Shown: positions 7,775 through 16,430 of the stretch, in pieces
How positions within the stretch are numbered: the stretch's first letter is position 1
How the letters are laid out: each line of letters opens with the position of its first letter
DNA from: Deltaproteobacteria bacterium YD0425bin51
GTDB taxonomy: Bacteria; Desulfobacterota; Desulfobacteria; Desulfobacterales; YD0425bin51
Direction: 5' to 3'
Assembly (NCBI GenBank): GCA_002753225.1
Contig: PDZS01000036.1
Coordinates: 1 to 45,313, forward strand
Length of the DNA stretch: 45,313 nt
Made by a program: the position numbers and the translations under genes
The notes under the pieces: model-generated
What the model was told of the DNA's origin: nothing
The model's input: the letters and a program-made list of their open reading frames with translations, nothing else
Database searches by the model: none

Positions 7775-8874
7775 AATATAATAGAAAACTTAAAATTCTG
7801 CATTTTGTTTATGATCATCCTGATAACCCTTGGGTCGGTGGTGGAGGAGCTCTAAGAACTTGGGCTGTAAATAATATTTTATCAAAACGCCATGATATAA
7901 CAGTTATGTGTGGAGCATTTCCTGAGGCTTTAAATCAAGAGAAACCTTTTAAAGTTAGTTTTCTAGGGAAAGCCAAAAATTATCTGGAAAGCAGATTAAA
8001 GTTTATTTGGCAAAGCAGAAGCATAGATTTTAAACCATATGATATAATTGTAGAAGAATTTTCATATTATGCACCTATATTTTCACGATTTTCAAAAAAA
8101 CCTGCAGTAACAATTATCCAAAGCAATCATGGCTTTAAAGCACTTAATTATCATCCTTTTTATGGATGGATATCAATAATTACCCAGTATTTTTTACTCC
8201 CACAAAGGAAATCAGTAATACTTGTTTCTGAACATCTTAGAAGTGCTATAAGTCACAAAACATTGATATCTATCATCCCACAGGGCGCAGATATTCCTGA
8301 TAATTTACCTTCTGATTCTCAAGATTATGTTCTTTATTTAGGTAGACTAGATGTACAAATAAAAGGCTTAGATATTCTAATTAAAGCATGGTCTCAAATA
8401 CCAAGTAATCTGTCTGATACTTTTCCTCTCTATATTGCAGGAGGAGGGGATGAAGATAAAGTCTTTGAGCTTATAAACTTGACAGGAGCGAAGAATGTTC
8501 GTTTAATAGGGCGTCTTGACCATAATGATGCAATGGCAGCAATAAGAAAAGCAGTCTTTTTATGCGTCCCATCTAGAATGGAAGGATCGCCTGTAGTTAT
8601 ATATGAAGCATTTGCATTAGGTAAACCAATTATTGGCAATTCAATACCTGCTCTAAAAGATGTGGTTCCTCATGGTAAAGCTGGAATTCTTGTCCCTCTA
8701 GAAAATTCATTGGCATTCAAAAGAGCTATAGAAATGTTACTAACTGATGCTAAATTACGCTTGCATCTGTCAAAGGGTGCTGCACAGCTTGGGAAAGAAT
8801 TTAACTGGGATAAAATTGCTGAAAAGCAGGAAGAGTTTTATTTTAAAACGGCAAATATCTTCTATAATAAATAA
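7771..8874 (+). CDS. glycosyltransferase family 4 (GT-B)
   Basis: A 367-residue GT-B retaining glycosyltransferase. The N-terminal domain has the Gly-rich acceptor loop (WVGGGGALRTW near residue 21). The C-terminal half is a GT4 nucleotide-sugar domain: VLYLGRLDVQIKGLDILIKAW near 188, LYIAGGGDE near 222, VRLIGRLD near 245, and the ExxxxxxxE-type motif SPVVIYEAFALGKPIIG near 274. The start overlaps the upstream stop (ATGA), so translation is coupled. Its last 13 bases overlap the convergent gene at 8862. With the GT2 and radical SAM genes it forms a compact surface-glycan module. Confidence 0.9.
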   Translation: MKYNRKLKILHFVYDHPDNPWVGGGGALRTWAVNNILSKRHDITVMCGAFPEALNQEKPFKVSFLGKAKNYLESRLKFIWQSRSIDFKPYDIIVEEFSYYAPIFSRFSKKPAVTIIQSNHGFKALNYHPFYGWISIITQYFLLPQRKSVILVSEHLRSAISHKTLISIIPQGADIPDNLPSDSQDYVLYLGRLDVQIKGLDILIKAWSQIPSNLSDTFPLYIAGGGDEDKVFELINLTGAKNVRLIGRLDHNDAMAAIRKAVFLCVPSRMEGSPVVIYEAFALGKPIIGNSIPALKDVVPHGKAGILVPLENSLAFKRAIEMLLTDAKLRLHLSKGAAQLGKEFNWDKIAEKQEEFYFKTANIFYNK

Positions 8875-10163
8875 TTTACAGTAACCCAAAGAAGTTGGAC
8901 AGGTGAGTCATTTTTATTTTCCCATTTCGCTGGAGTTTGACTAGAAAGATATATAAGATCACCCTGCTTTACATTATATTCAATTCCATCTATTGTCATA
9001 TCAAGTGTCCCTGATAGCAAAACCCCCAACTCTTCTCCTTTATGGTTAAAAAAATGGCCTGATATTTTCTTGTGTGGAGCTATATCAATAAGATAAGGTT
9101 TTATTGTTGATTCAAAAGGAAGAGAGGCTAAAAATCTCCCAGTAATATTTTCTTTAGGAAGATCAGATAAATTTGTTTCTTTTGCATCAGCCCACTTAAA
9201 TATAAATTTTTTGTCTTCTTTTAAAGATGCTTGAAAAAAATAACTAATATCAATAGAAAATATTTCTGCTAACTTTAATAACGCAGGAAGAGAAGGATAT
9301 ATCTGATTGCTCTCTATCTGAGAAATTGTACTTGAAGTAACCCCTACTAGGCTTGCGGTTTCTTTTTGGGACAAATTGTTTTTTTGACGAATTTCTTTAA
9401 GTCGAGAACCTAGATTGATTTTACTTGGAGTTGGTTTCTCAAATTCAAATATAATATCAGCCCCTTTGGTCCAGTAAGAAAAAGGTTTACCTATCGCTTC
9501 AATATTACGTCTTTCTGCTTTTAAGACTGTTAAGAAGCTTTTTCCTCTTTTTAAAGTAAGATCAATTGCCACCTGAGCTATTTTATTTATATGAGCTTTG
9601 AGTTTTGAAGAATGCGCCTTTTTTTCTATTATCCAATAGGCAATTGTATTTAATTCATAAAGATGCGGGCAGGAGTGAGAATAAAATTTTAAAAGTTGAT
9701 TTTCTCCATTCCATAACTCCTGCATACCTGTCAAGCTTTCAAAGACAAATCTCACAACGCCCTTTTTAGTTTTGTGAACATCATACAAAAATTTCATAAC
9801 ATTTTCTGTGTTATGTGGTTCTTTAACTAATATTATTTGGCATTGTGATTCTATTGTTCTTTTTTCATAAAATTTTAAGAATACTTCTGCCCCTTCTCCT
9901 TTGCCAAAAGTAAAGCAGTCTAAAATTGTTAGTAAATTATTTTCAGATAGATTGCCTAATTTTTCTAGGAGATTTTTAGGCGATCTATCAAAGCTTACAT
10001 AAATAAGAGATTCTTGTTGAGATTTAGAAATTTTAATAAAATTCTGACAAAACAAAAAAGCAAGGCTTGCTGCCTCATCATACCATACAATATTGTCACC
10101 TACAAAAAGGCCTCCTAATAATTCATCTATCTGCCCTATTCCTGTACTTACCATTGTTTCCAC
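8862..10163 (-). CDS. KaiC/RecA-like (P-loop lost) - XRE HTH - cupin fusion regulator
   Basis: 433 residues in three parts. Residues 1-240 resemble a KaiC/RadA-type domain: the opening STGIGQIDELLGG is the KaiC signature, but the Walker A site has degenerated (NIVWYDEAASLAF in place of GxxGxGKT), so ATP binding is doubtful. Residues 253-312 are an XRE helix-turn-helix (LKEIRQKNNLSQKETASLVGVTSSTISQIESN). Residues about 345-430 are a cupin sensor domain (GHFFNHKGEELGVLLSGTLDMTIDG...GDLIYL). XRE-cupin proteins are usually ligand-responsive transcription factors; the KaiC-like addition is unusual. The start is uncertain: GTG at 10163 or ATG at 10154, both inside the jag gene, which overlaps by up to 41 bases. 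It sits where mnmE often follows jag. Confidence 0.8.
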   Translation of the reverse strand: METMVSTGIGQIDELLGGLFVGDNIVWYDEAASLAFLFCQNFIKISKSQQESLIYVSFDRSPKNLLEKLGNLSENNLLTILDCFTFGKGEGAEVFLKFYEKRTIESQCQIILVKEPHNTENVMKFLYDVHKTKKGVVRFVFESLTGMQELWNGENQLLKFYSHSCPHLYELNTIAYWIIEKKAHSSKLKAHINKIAQVAIDLTLKRGKSFLTVLKAERRNIEAIGKPFSYWTKGADIIFEFEKPTPSKINLGSRLKEIRQKNNLSQKETASLVGVTSSTISQIESNQIYPSLPALLKLAEIFSIDISYFFQASLKEDKKFIFKWADAKETNLSDLPKENITGRFLASLPFESTIKPYLIDIAPHKKISGHFFNHKGEELGVLLSGTLDMTIDGIEYNVKQGDLIYLSSQTPAKWENKNDSPVQLLWVTVNYLL

Positions 10164-11034
10164 TTCTTCTGTCTTGTCCTCTTTTAGGAAAGATTAATAG
10201 CTTTCTGTAATAACCTTCTCCCATACTCTGAGTTCTAACTCCATTATCATTTTTTAAAGCAAGATGTACTATTTTTCTATCATAAGCATTCATTTCACCT
10301 AGGCTTGTAGGTTTACCAGTTAATCTAGCTTTCTTAGCAAGCCTTATGGCTAAACTTCTCAAACTTTTTTTCCTAGAATCTAAGTAATCTTCAATGTCAA
10401 CCTGTACTCTAACTTTTTTATCGTTATGTTTATTTACAATTCTATCTATTAAATATTGTATAGATTCAAGGGTTTGTCCCCGTTTTCCAACAAGTGATTT
10501 TGAATCTCCACCTTCAATTCTAAATAAAATTCTATTATTCTGTTTTTCAAGCTTAACAGTTGCTTCTACTATAGTGAATTCTATTATTTTATTTAAAACA
10601 TTTACTCCCCACTCTATGGCTTTATCAGATACAACAGCATTTTCATCAACTTCTTCGTCCTCATCTTCCTCAATTTCATCATCTAAATCTGCTTCTTCTT
10701 TATCTTCAATTATCGCCACTTCTTCATTTTCAATGTCATCATCATCCAATTCTTCTAATTCTTCCAAGTCAGACTTATCTTCCAACACTTCTTCTTCTAC
10801 TTTTTTTACTTCTATCAAATTTGAACTGACCGCTAAAGTCTCTTTCTTTTCTTTCTCTTCTTCAGGCATGTTAACTCGAATCCGAGCTTTTTTAGTTCTT
10901 ACTAATCCAAAAATTCCACTAGAACCATATGAAATTACATCATATACCAATTTATCAAGAGAAATACCTAACTTTTCAGATGCCTCTTTTGTTGCTTTTT
11001 CGACATTTTTGCCTTCGAATTCTAAATAAGGCAT
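10123..11034 (-). CDS. khpB: RNA-binding protein Jag/KhpB
   Basis: 303 residues in the usual three-part Jag layout. There is an N-terminal Jag domain (MPYLEFEGKNVEKAT...SSGIFGLVRTKKARI, 1-55). A very acidic Glu/Asp linker follows at about 58-125, and this is why the opposite strand shows a spurious Ser-rich ORF. Then come a KH domain (GGDSKSLVGKRGQTLESIQYLI near 175) and an R3H domain (RSLAIRLA...NAYDRKIVHLAL...RTQSMGEG). It binds RNA and affects cell-envelope and division functions in other bacteria. GGAGG lies about 10 bases before the ATG. It follows yidC by 20 bases, in the conserved rpmH-rnpA-yidD-yidC-jag order, and overlaps the next gene by up to 41 bases. Confidence 0.95.
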   Translation of the reverse strand: MPYLEFEGKNVEKATKEASEKLGISLDKLVYDVISYGSSGIFGLVRTKKARIRVNMPEEEKEKKETLAVSSNLIEVKKVEEEVLEDKSDLEELEELDDDDIENEEVAIIEDKEEADLDDEIEEDEDEEVDENAVVSDKAIEWGVNVLNKIIEFTIVEATVKLEKQNNRILFRIEGGDSKSLVGKRGQTLESIQYLIDRIVNKHNDKKVRVQVDIEDYLDSRKKSLRSLAIRLAKKARLTGKPTSLGEMNAYDRKIVHLALKNDNGVRTQSMGEGYYRKLLIFPKRGQDRRSGNNGKYRNRADR

Positions 11035-11054
11035 AACTTAACACCTCCGTTACT

Positions 11055-12689
11055 TTAACCTAATTTCTTTGTAGTGTAGTACTGTTGAATAATAGAAATA
11101 ATATTACTTACCAACCAATATAATACAAGACCAGAAGGAAAGTTTATAAAAATAAATGTAAATATAATTGGCATCCACATCATTATTTTAGCTTGAGTTG
11201 GATCGCCAGCTTGTGGAGTCATTTTTTGCTGAACTAGCATAGTTACTCCCATTATTATTGTAAGGACAGGAATACCATATGGGGGCTGCATTAGAGGTAC
11301 AGAAAAACCAAAACTAAAAAGTCTATCAGGTGCTGAAAGATCTTTAATCCAGCCTAAAAAAGGAGCATGCCTTAACTCAATAGCAGCGTAAAGCATTTGA
11401 TACAGCGCAAAAAAAACTGGAAGTTGAAGAAGCATCGGGAGACAACCACCCATTGGATTTATCTTATATACCTTATACAATTTCATCATTTCTTCATTCA
11501 TTTTTTTGGGGTCACTTTTATATTTTTGTCTTATATCAGATATAAGAGGCTGAATTTTTTTCATTTCATTCATTGATTTATAGCTTTTATTTCCCAGAGG
11601 CCAAAGAAGCAATCTAACTAGGATTGTTAGAATAATTATAGCTATACCATAATTGGGAATAACGCTATGCAACATATTCATAAGTATTAGGCATGGTTTA
11701 CCAATAAAATCAAACATTCCAAAATTGAGTGCCTTTGAGAGATCATAGTTTGCTTCTTTTAATATTTTCATGCTCTTAGGACCAAAAAACAGAGAATAAT
11801 CGAAACTGACTTGCTTGCCCTGCTCTACTAATATTGCTGGTTGAATATATTCGGACAAAATAAAATCGCCGGGTGTTAAACTGAGCTTGATTCTGGCTTC
11901 TCTTTTAAGCTTTGGTATAATACTTGACATAAAATACCTAGTCTCAACTGCCATCCACGTAACATTACCTTTCAATTCATTCTTTTTGGCAATTTCCTTT
12001 GGGGCTATTTGTTCCAATTTTTTTTCAATAAGAGCGCTTGGTCCCTCAAAACTGTAAGAACTCTCTAAAGGAGAAGCACCCATTAAACTTAAATGTAGAT
12101 CATCTTTAAATAGATCTTTAGATAAATTTTTAATTGAAACAGACAAATCTATCACATAAGTAATAGGTGAAAAAGTATATTTTTTTTCAATAATAATTCC
12201 GTTAGGTGATGTCCATGAAAATTGTATATTTTTTATTTCCTTTGATGCATCTATTATTTTTTCTGATGAATCTGCTAAAAATAATTCTTTATCGGTGTTA
12301 TGATTAGAAAAACTAACAAGACCTGTCCATGAATAATTTTGATTAGGAATTAATTCTTTTAAGGGAGAGTCTTTCTCTAATGTCTCTTTATAGTTTGTTA
12401 ATGTAAAGCTTGTAAAAACTGCACCTTTTTCTGAAATCTTTGCTGTATAAAATGGAGTATTTATGGTTATTACTTGAGGATCCCTAGTAGGGGTTACTAT
12501 CTCAGGTTTTACGACATTTTCTATTTCTTTTGGTTTTATTTCTTGAGTTTTCTTAATATCTTTTTGCTCTTGCGTTTCTGTTATTACTTCTTTTGGCTTT
12601 TCTTCTTCATGGGAAACAAAAAAGAATTCCCATAGAAAAAAAACAAGGAAAGATAAAGCAATAGCCAGTAGCAACCTAGCCTGTTCCAT
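11055..12689 (-). CDS. yidC: membrane protein insertase YidC
   Basis: A 544-residue Gram-negative-type YidC that inserts and folds inner-membrane proteins with or without SecYEG. It begins with a transmembrane helix (LLLAIALSFLVFFLWEFFFV), then a large periplasmic beta-sandwich domain at about 60-330. The conserved C-terminal insertase core has TM segments from about 340: IAIIILTILVRLLLWPLGNKSY carries the conserved groove Arg, and the substrate-binding Met-rich and GGCLPMLLQLPVFFALYQ region follows. The chain ends YYTTKKLG. It lies between yidD (61 bases upstream) and jag. The long periplasmic domain is the main sequence sign of a diderm host. Confidence 0.97.
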   Translation of the reverse strand: MEQARLLLAIALSFLVFFLWEFFFVSHEEEKPKEVITETQEQKDIKKTQEIKPKEIENVVKPEIVTPTRDPQVITINTPFYTAKISEKGAVFTSFTLTNYKETLEKDSPLKELIPNQNYSWTGLVSFSNHNTDKELFLADSSEKIIDASKEIKNIQFSWTSPNGIIIEKKYTFSPITYVIDLSVSIKNLSKDLFKDDLHLSLMGASPLESSYSFEGPSALIEKKLEQIAPKEIAKKNELKGNVTWMAVETRYFMSSIIPKLKREARIKLSLTPGDFILSEYIQPAILVEQGKQVSFDYSLFFGPKSMKILKEANYDLSKALNFGMFDFIGKPCLILMNMLHSVIPNYGIAIIILTILVRLLLWPLGNKSYKSMNEMKKIQPLISDIRQKYKSDPKKMNEEMMKLYKVYKINPMGGCLPMLLQLPVFFALYQMLYAAIELRHAPFLGWIKDLSAPDRLFSFGFSVPLMQPPYGIPVLTIIMGVTMLVQQKMTPQAGDPTQAKIMMWMPIIFTFIFINFPSGLVLYWLVSNIISIIQQYYTTKKLG

Positions 12690-12750
12690 AATTTACTCCA
12701 GTTTAATAAAGTTAAAGTTTTTAAAATTAAAAAAAAGACAAAAGAAATAT

Positions 12751-12966
12751 TTAAGGGACAGGGTCAAATCCTCCAGGATGAAAGGGATTGCACTTTATAA
12801 TCCTTTTCATAGAAAGGTATGCGCCTTTAATTACGCCATGACGGAGAAAGGCTTCATATGAATAGTGAGAACAGCTTGGATAAAAACGGCATGCAGGAGG
12901 AAGTAATGGTGATAATAGGTATTGATACAATCTTATAAGTAAGAGTAAAAGCTTTTTAATTATCAA
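12751..12966 (-). CDS. yidD: membrane protein insertion efficiency factor YidD
   Basis: A 71-residue small amphipathic protein with the family signature SPLLPPACRFYPSCSHYSYEA, then KGAYLSMKRIIKCNPFHPGGFDPVP. The cysteines C26, C32 and C59 are those expected. It assists YidC/Sec-dependent insertion at the inner membrane face. Its ATG overlaps the rnpA stop (ATGA), indicating translational coupling. Confidence 0.95.
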   Translation of the reverse strand: MIIKKLLLLLIRLYQYLLSPLLPPACRFYPSCSHYSYEAFLRHGVIKGAYLSMKRIIKCNPFHPGGFDPVP

Positions 12967-13316
12967 AACTCCCTAGAAATTTTATAAAATAATTCCTCTA
13001 ATGACATAACAAGAATATTAGAGGGAAAAATACTAGCGCTTTCTTTTTTAGCGATGATGTTTATATCCCACTTACCCTTTATTTTATGGCTATTCTGGCG
13101 AAAATATTCCCGTACAATGCGCTTTATTCTATTACGGACAAAGGCATTACCAACTTTTTTGGATACAGTAATCCCTAATCTTATTTTTTCTCTTTCTCCT
13201 GGACAAAAATTTGCGATAAAATACTTTGTATAAGTTTTTTTGCCTATTTCTTGTAGCCTAACAAACTCTACACGTTTTAAAAGTCTATTTGTTTTAGGGA
13301 AAGAGAATAAACCCAA
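12963..13316 (-). CDS. rnpA: ribonuclease P protein component RnpA
   Basis: 117 residues, the usual size. It binds the RNase P RNA and helps remove tRNA 5' leaders. The RNR signature is clear near residue 54 (KVGNAFVRNRIKRIVREYFR), with FSFPKTNRLLKRVEFVRLQ at the start. Translation probably begins at TTG (13316): AAGGGG lies about 8 bases upstream and no ATG is available. It starts 23 bases after rpmH ends, in the standard rpmH-rnpA order. Confidence 0.95.
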   Translation of the reverse strand: MGLFSFPKTNRLLKRVEFVRLQEIGKKTYTKYFIANFCPGEREKIRLGITVSKKVGNAFVRNRIKRIVREYFRQNSHKIKGKWDINIIAKKESASIFPSNILVMSLEELFYKISREF

Positions 13317-13339
13317 ATATAACCCCTTAATTTAATTTA

Positions 13340-13474
13340 TTAAAGAGCGAGCCTCTTTCTTCCTTTTGCCCTACGTCTATTGATTATTTGTCTGCCTTGT
13401 CTTGTTGACATTCTGGCTCTAAACCCATGAGTCCTAACGCGATGAATTTTACTTGGTTGAAATGTCCTTTTCAT
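13340..13474 (-). CDS. rpmH: 50S ribosomal protein bL34
   Basis: A 44-codon gene. The product begins MKRTFQPSKIHRVRTHGFRARM and ends GRKRLAL, rich in Arg/Lys as expected for bL34 of the large subunit. It is the first gene of the minus-strand rpmH-rnpA-yidD-yidC-jag operon. No dnaA lies upstream; instead a divergent small gene begins at 13623. Confidence 0.97.
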   Translation of the reverse strand: MKRTFQPSKIHRVRTHGFRARMSTRQGRQIINRRRAKGRKRLAL

Positions 13475-13516
13475 AATGCGAACCTTATCTGATTTCTTTT
13501 TTTAAGTTTTTTTGTT

Positions 13517-13546
13517 ATAATAATACATTCATTTAAACATGAACAA
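13517..13546 (-). promoter_or_regulatory. candidate rpmH operon promoter
   Basis: On the minus strand TTGTTC (13546-13541) and TATTAT (13522-13517) are 18 bases apart, about 43 bases before rpmH. This is a reasonable sigma70 match in a very AT-rich gap, so confidence is modest. Confidence 0.4.
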
Positions 13547-13622
13547 GAATACATAAACTATTATAAAAATCATATATTGGTTTTTATGTCAACAATTAAA
13601 TTTTAAATTTAGGAGATAAAAC

Positions 13623-13766
13623 ATGTCCATAAAGCTTATAAAATGCCCTAAAGACCCTGAAATAAAATATTATCGTGAAGTTTGTGAAGAAATTTTCAGA
13701 AAAGGGCGGCTAAGATATTGGTGTAAAGAATGTAATTTATTTAAAAATACCGATGAAAAGAAATAA
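13623..13766 (+). CDS. 47-residue Cys-containing small protein, unknown
   Basis: ATG at 13623 follows AGGAG by 7 bases, and the frame runs 47 codons to TAA. The product is highly charged (many Lys/Glu) with Cys at 8, 21, 34 and 37: KCPKD near the start, EVCEEIF, then YWCKECNLF. The final CxxC and the spaced earlier cysteines look like a small zinc-binding or ribbon fold. It lies 21 bases before the acyltransferase gene on the same strand, so the two are likely cotranscribed, and it is divergent from rpmH. I do not recognise a named family. Confidence 0.7.
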   Translation: MSIKLIKCPKDPEIKYYREVCEEIFRKGRLRYWCKECNLFKNTDEKK

Positions 13767-13787
13767 AAATTTTTTTGGAGATTTCTT

Positions 13788-16424
13788 ATGAAACAGGTAA
13801 AACAAATATGGATAAATTTTATAAATAAAATCACAAATTGGATCAGCAGACTACTTAAATATACGCATAATCATTTTATTTGTTATCTTCCTTCTAAAAT
13901 AGGCTTTTTAGCAACAATAATCCTTAAACTTTTTTATTCAGGGATTAAAGTAGATAAAGAGCAAACAGCCATTATTGATAACCTTAAACAAGATGGCTTC
14001 ATTGTCTATGCAACAAAATATAAAAGTAAATTCGAGTATCTACTTTACTATACAAGATATAAATCCTTAGGACTCCCTTTTCCTCAGATAGGGCTAGATT
14101 ATACAATAATGATATGGCAGCCAATATCACATCTTTTTAGAATTATTCTATCTTGTTTTGACTATTTTTGTCGCTATAAGTCATTTCCAAATCAATATAC
14201 AAGCGGATATATAAAGGAAGAACTTACAGTAGGGAAAAGCGCTCTTGTTTCTATAATTGATGAAAAAGGATTTTACAGGAGATTTGTAAAAGCTAAAATA
14301 GACCCTGTTAAATATTTGATTGAAATACAAAAAGAAATAGAACGTCCCATTTTTATTGTACCTCAACTTGTATTTTACAGTAGAAATCCTCAAAAATCTA
14401 TTCCAACATTTATAGATATTTTATTTGGGACAGAAGAAAATCCAAAAAGAATTAGAAGATTATTTATGCTTTTTAAAAAAAGAGGAACAATTTTTTTTGA
14501 AGTATCTGAACCTGTTAATTTAAAAAAATTTATGGAGCTCCCTGAAAATTGTAACAAAAATACAGAACTGCTTTCTCTTGATTTAAGAAGGAACCTATTG
14601 TCTCAATTTAATAGACACCGCCAAGCTATAAATGGTCCTGCTTCAAAATCAAGAATGGAGTTAAAAGAAAGCATCCTAACTACTGAAAGGTTCCGTAGTT
14701 TCATAAGAGAATATGTTAAAAAAAATGATACATCAATGTACCAAGCATACAAAAAAGCATCTGGTTATTTTGAAGAAATAGCTGCAAAATATAGCTTAGG
14801 GATGATAAAACTATATGATTTAACAATAAGATGGATTTCAAGCACTATGTTTGAAGGTTTTACTGTAAATCTTGATACATTGAATAAAATAAAAAATATG
14901 TCACAAAAAGGCCCCTTAATTCTTGTTCCATGCCATAAGAGCCATATTGATTATCTTATACTATCATACATTATGTTTAACAATCATATGCCATGCCCTC
15001 TTATTGCTGCTGGAAAAAATCTTTCATTTTGGCCCATGGGTCCTATATTTAGAGGAGGGGGAGCATTTTTTTTAAGGCGAACTTTTAAAGGTAAAGAGCT
15101 ATACTCAAAAGTCTTTAAAGAATATCTTTATAAAATATTAGAAGAGGGCTTTAACATAGAATTTTTTATTGAAGGGGGGAGAAGTCGCAGTGGGAAATTA
15201 CTTACTCCTAAAATGGGACTTTTATCTATGATTTTAGATTCTTACAAAAATGGAGCATGCAAAGACTTAATATTTGTTCCTATTTTTATTGGCTATGATA
15301 GGGTGATGGAGGAAAGCTCTTATATTCATGAAATTGAAGGAGGACAAAAACAATCTGAAAGTTTGTCTGAAATGATTAAAGCAAGAAAATTTATTAAAAA
15401 AAGATATGGAAAAATATATGTTAATTTAGGTGAACCTATTGATTTAAATGAACATATTCAGCAACAAGAAATTTCTCTTAATAATCTGGAACACGAAGAT
15501 TATAACAAATTTTGCTATAATTTAGGCCTTAGATTTTTAAATGCTATTGATAATGTTTCTGTTGTAACTCCTCATGCTTTAGTCGCAAGTGCTATTTTAA
15601 ATCAGCCTAAAAAAAGAATCTCTTATGAAAATATAATAGCAACTATTGACGTTTATATTCATTATTTAACTTCTCAAGAAGCTGCCCTGTCTGATACCCT
15701 TATTACAGACTATTCAAACGCTGTTGATAGAGTAATAGATGTCTATGTTCACAGAAAATTAATTGAAAGCACATCTTGGGAAAAAGGGAGCCGTTCAAAT
15801 TTAGCTCAATTTAAAATTAATGAGAATAGACGTCTTATTTTGGACTACTATAAAAATAATTGTATTGCTCATTTTGTTCCTTCCATGTTCACATCCATAT
15901 CAATTCTTAAAAATGACGCATTTCTATTTTCCGCTTCTGATCTTTATAATAATTATGATTTTCTTAGGGAATTTTTTAAAAATGAATTTGCTATAAATGT
16001 AGATAAAACATCAGATTTTTTTATCCGAAAAAGCATAAAAGCATTTATTGATGAAGCTATTCTAATACCTCATCAAACACTTCCAAACACTTTCCATTTA
16101 ACAGCTGCAGGGTTTAGAAAATTAAAGCTTTTTGCAAGTTTTTTAAAACCATTTTTTGAATCTTATTATATTGTTTTAAACTTTTTTAAACGTTATTCCC
16201 AAAAAGAAATGGAAACAAAAGATCGTTTGAAAAAGATTAAATCCATTGGAGAAAGAATGTATAAAAGAAGAGAAATTGAGCTTTCAGAATCTTTATCAAA
16301 AATATATTTCCAAAATGCTGACTCTTACTTTATGAGTAAAGGACTAAACGGTTCTGATACTGATGAAAAAATTAAGGTTTATGAAAATGCCATTCAAAAA
16401 TATTTAAACTGTCTGCAGGTATAA
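13788..16424 (+). CDS. plsB: glycerol-3-phosphate 1-O-acyltransferase, PlsB type
   Basis: An 878-residue protein, slightly longer than typical PlsB. The acyltransferase core lies at about residues 375-500: block I HKSHIDY near 384 (HxxxxD), GGGAFFLRRTF near 420 (block II), and FIEGGRSRSGK near 462 (block III). VFVPIFIGYDRVMEE near 495 gives block IV. PlsB makes lysophosphatidate from glycerol-3-phosphate and acyl-CoA or acyl-ACP at the inner membrane. The N-terminal 350 residues carry the family's own region (GFIVYATKYKSKFEYLLYY). GGAG precedes the ATG by 9 bases. A MurU-AmgK fusion follows 6 bases later. Confidence 0.88.
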   Translation: MKQVKQIWINFINKITNWISRLLKYTHNHFICYLPSKIGFLATIILKLFYSGIKVDKEQTAIIDNLKQDGFIVYATKYKSKFEYLLYYTRYKSLGLPFPQIGLDYTIMIWQPISHLFRIILSCFDYFCRYKSFPNQYTSGYIKEELTVGKSALVSIIDEKGFYRRFVKAKIDPVKYLIEIQKEIERPIFIVPQLVFYSRNPQKSIPTFIDILFGTEENPKRIRRLFMLFKKRGTIFFEVSEPVNLKKFMELPENCNKNTELLSLDLRRNLLSQFNRHRQAINGPASKSRMELKESILTTERFRSFIREYVKKNDTSMYQAYKKASGYFEEIAAKYSLGMIKLYDLTIRWISSTMFEGFTVNLDTLNKIKNMSQKGPLILVPCHKSHIDYLILSYIMFNNHMPCPLIAAGKNLSFWPMGPIFRGGGAFFLRRTFKGKELYSKVFKEYLYKILEEGFNIEFFIEGGRSRSGKLLTPKMGLLSMILDSYKNGACKDLIFVPIFIGYDRVMEESSYIHEIEGGQKQSESLSEMIKARKFIKKRYGKIYVNLGEPIDLNEHIQQQEISLNNLEHEDYNKFCYNLGLRFLNAIDNVSVVTPHALVASAILNQPKKRISYENIIATIDVYIHYLTSQEAALSDTLITDYSNAVDRVIDVYVHRKLIESTSWEKGSRSNLAQFKINENRRLILDYYKNNCIAHFVPSMFTSISILKNDAFLFSASDLYNNYDFLREFFKNEFAINVDKTSDFFIRKSIKAFIDEAILIPHQTLPNTFHLTAAGFRKLKLFASFLKPFFESYYIVLNFFKRYSQKEMETKDRLKKIKSIGERMYKRREIELSESLSKIYFQNADSYFMSKGLNGSDTDEKIKVYENAIQKYLNCLQV

Positions 16425-16430
16425 GTTAGA

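Noticed and set aside
10394..11029. 211-codon plus-strand ORF, very rich in Ser
   Set aside because: It is the exact antisense of the Glu/Asp-rich linker of Jag; reversed acidic codons read as Ser. Jag has clear domains, this has none.
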